From contig SXOD01000009.1 in assembly GCA_005776885.1 (NCBI GenBank), positions 1 through 64,000 of the forward strand: a stretch of DNA of 64,000 bases. The letters run 5' to 3'. The notes below the pieces were generated by a model. That model saw only the letters and a list, made by a program, of their open reading frames with translations. It was not told where the DNA came from and made no database searches. The stretch is from Planctomycetia bacterium. Lineage in GTDB: Bacteria; Planctomycetota; Phycisphaerae; Phycisphaerales; SM1A02. A program made the translations under genes and the position numbers. Of the stretch, positions 63,430-64,000 are shown piece after piece. The first letter of the stretch is position 1. Each line of letters opens with the position of its first letter.

Positions 63430-64000
63430 GGCGGTTCGCCGGCATGGCGACCAGGTCGCTGTCGACACCGCCTGCGCCCCATCGCGGCGCCGGGTGACCT
63501 ACAGCGAGCTGGCGCGCGAGGTTGCGGGGCTTGCGGCGCCCATCCAAGCTTCGTGCCAGGCCGCTCGGGGGGCGCAGGCCGCGCGGGCCGAACCCATCGT
63601 CGCGATCTGCTGCTCACGGGAAGACGAGCGGCTCTATGTGGCCCAACTGGCGGCCAATGTGGCCGGGGCTGCCTGGACAGTGATCGAGCCTGGCGCTCCC
63701 GACGCTCATCTCGCACGCATCCTGGCGCTGGCCGAACCTTCGCTGGTGCTTGGCGCGCCATCAGAGGTGGATCGCCTTCGCACTGTCACCACTGCCCCCG
63801 TGTATCCGCTGTCAACCCTGCGCGACCATCCTTCGCTGGAGGCGGCGTTGGCGCTGCTCGAACAACCCGGGAGTGCCAGCCAGCTGGCGTATGTCATCTT
63901 CACATCCGGGACAACCGGTGCACCGAAGGGTGTTGAGATCGAGCATCGAAGCGTCGTCCGACTGGTGGACGGCGACCGCCAGGAGTTTGGGATTGGTCCC
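63401..64000 (+). CDS. AMP-binding/NRPS-type adenylation domain protein (partial; continues beyond the window)
   Basis: Read from + strand ATG at 63401: [23 protein letters not shown]...[11 protein letters not shown]...[29 protein letters not shown] (core A3 motif). Confidence 0.85.
   Translation, partial: MRLLQHIFAEAVRRHGDQVAVDTACAPSRRRVTYSELAREVAGLAAPIQASCQAARGAQAARAEPIVAICCSREDERLYVAQLAANVAGAAWTVIEPGAPDAHLARILALAEPSLVLGAPSEVDRLRTVTTAPVYPLSTLRDHPSLEAALALLEQPGSASQLAYVIFTSGTTGAPKGVEIEHRSVVRLVDGDRQEFGIGP

Noticed and set aside
1-64000. Search by eye for tRNA, rRNA, transposase, integrase and phage genes
   Set aside because: No convincing T-arm (GGTTCGAATCC-like), rRNA, transposase or integrase motif was found; absence by eye is not proof and should be checked with tRNAscan-SE and Infernal

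Overview
The window is GC-rich and looks like a chromosomal region from a planctomycete, probably Phycisphaerae-like. That placement is inferred from four proteins with dockerin-like C-termini (DIxxDGxVxxADLxxLLxAWG), three ORFs with PEP-CTERM-like tails (V[IP]APG...LLGLAGL...RRR), CRTAC1/ASPIC-UnbV proteins and a DUF1579 protein. Supported gene blocks, in order: a HigBA-like toxin-antitoxin pair; sialidase; fatty-acid desaturase; a divergent TolC / YtcA-like-HlyD-FUSC efflux locus; a tandem thioredoxin; YHYH, Fic and ECF sigma factor genes; an SGNH-like hydrolase; a CzcCBA/Cus metal efflux operon bracketed by His-rich proteins; a c-type cytochrome, a multiheme cytochrome and a CRTAC1 protein; a DUF1338-like oxygenase; a transsulfuration enzyme plus homoserine dehydrogenase; a C-type lectin; an Ntn amidohydrolase; a second transsulfuration enzyme; a sulfotransferase; a trigger-factor-like chaperone; a second CRTAC1 protein with a TPR protein; a MuiA-like protein; asparagine synthetase; and an MFS / SET-domain / adenylation-domain run that leaves the window. 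The most interesting signals are: (1) a TANNNT hexamer 5-9 nt upstream of at least 15 start codons, suggesting widespread leaderless transcription; (2) a reciprocally nested divergent promoter/start-codon palindrome at 6268-6287; (3) two families of paired intergenic palindromes, both with arms that align in one orientation and a core that aligns in the other; (4) a FUSC transporter fused in frame to a signal-peptide-like segment and a zinc-peptidase domain; (5) a structured 5' leader with a terminator-like hairpin upstream of a PEP-CTERM gene; (6) a SET-domain protein overlapping an adenylation-domain gene. No searches or folding programs were run. Family names come from reading motifs by eye.
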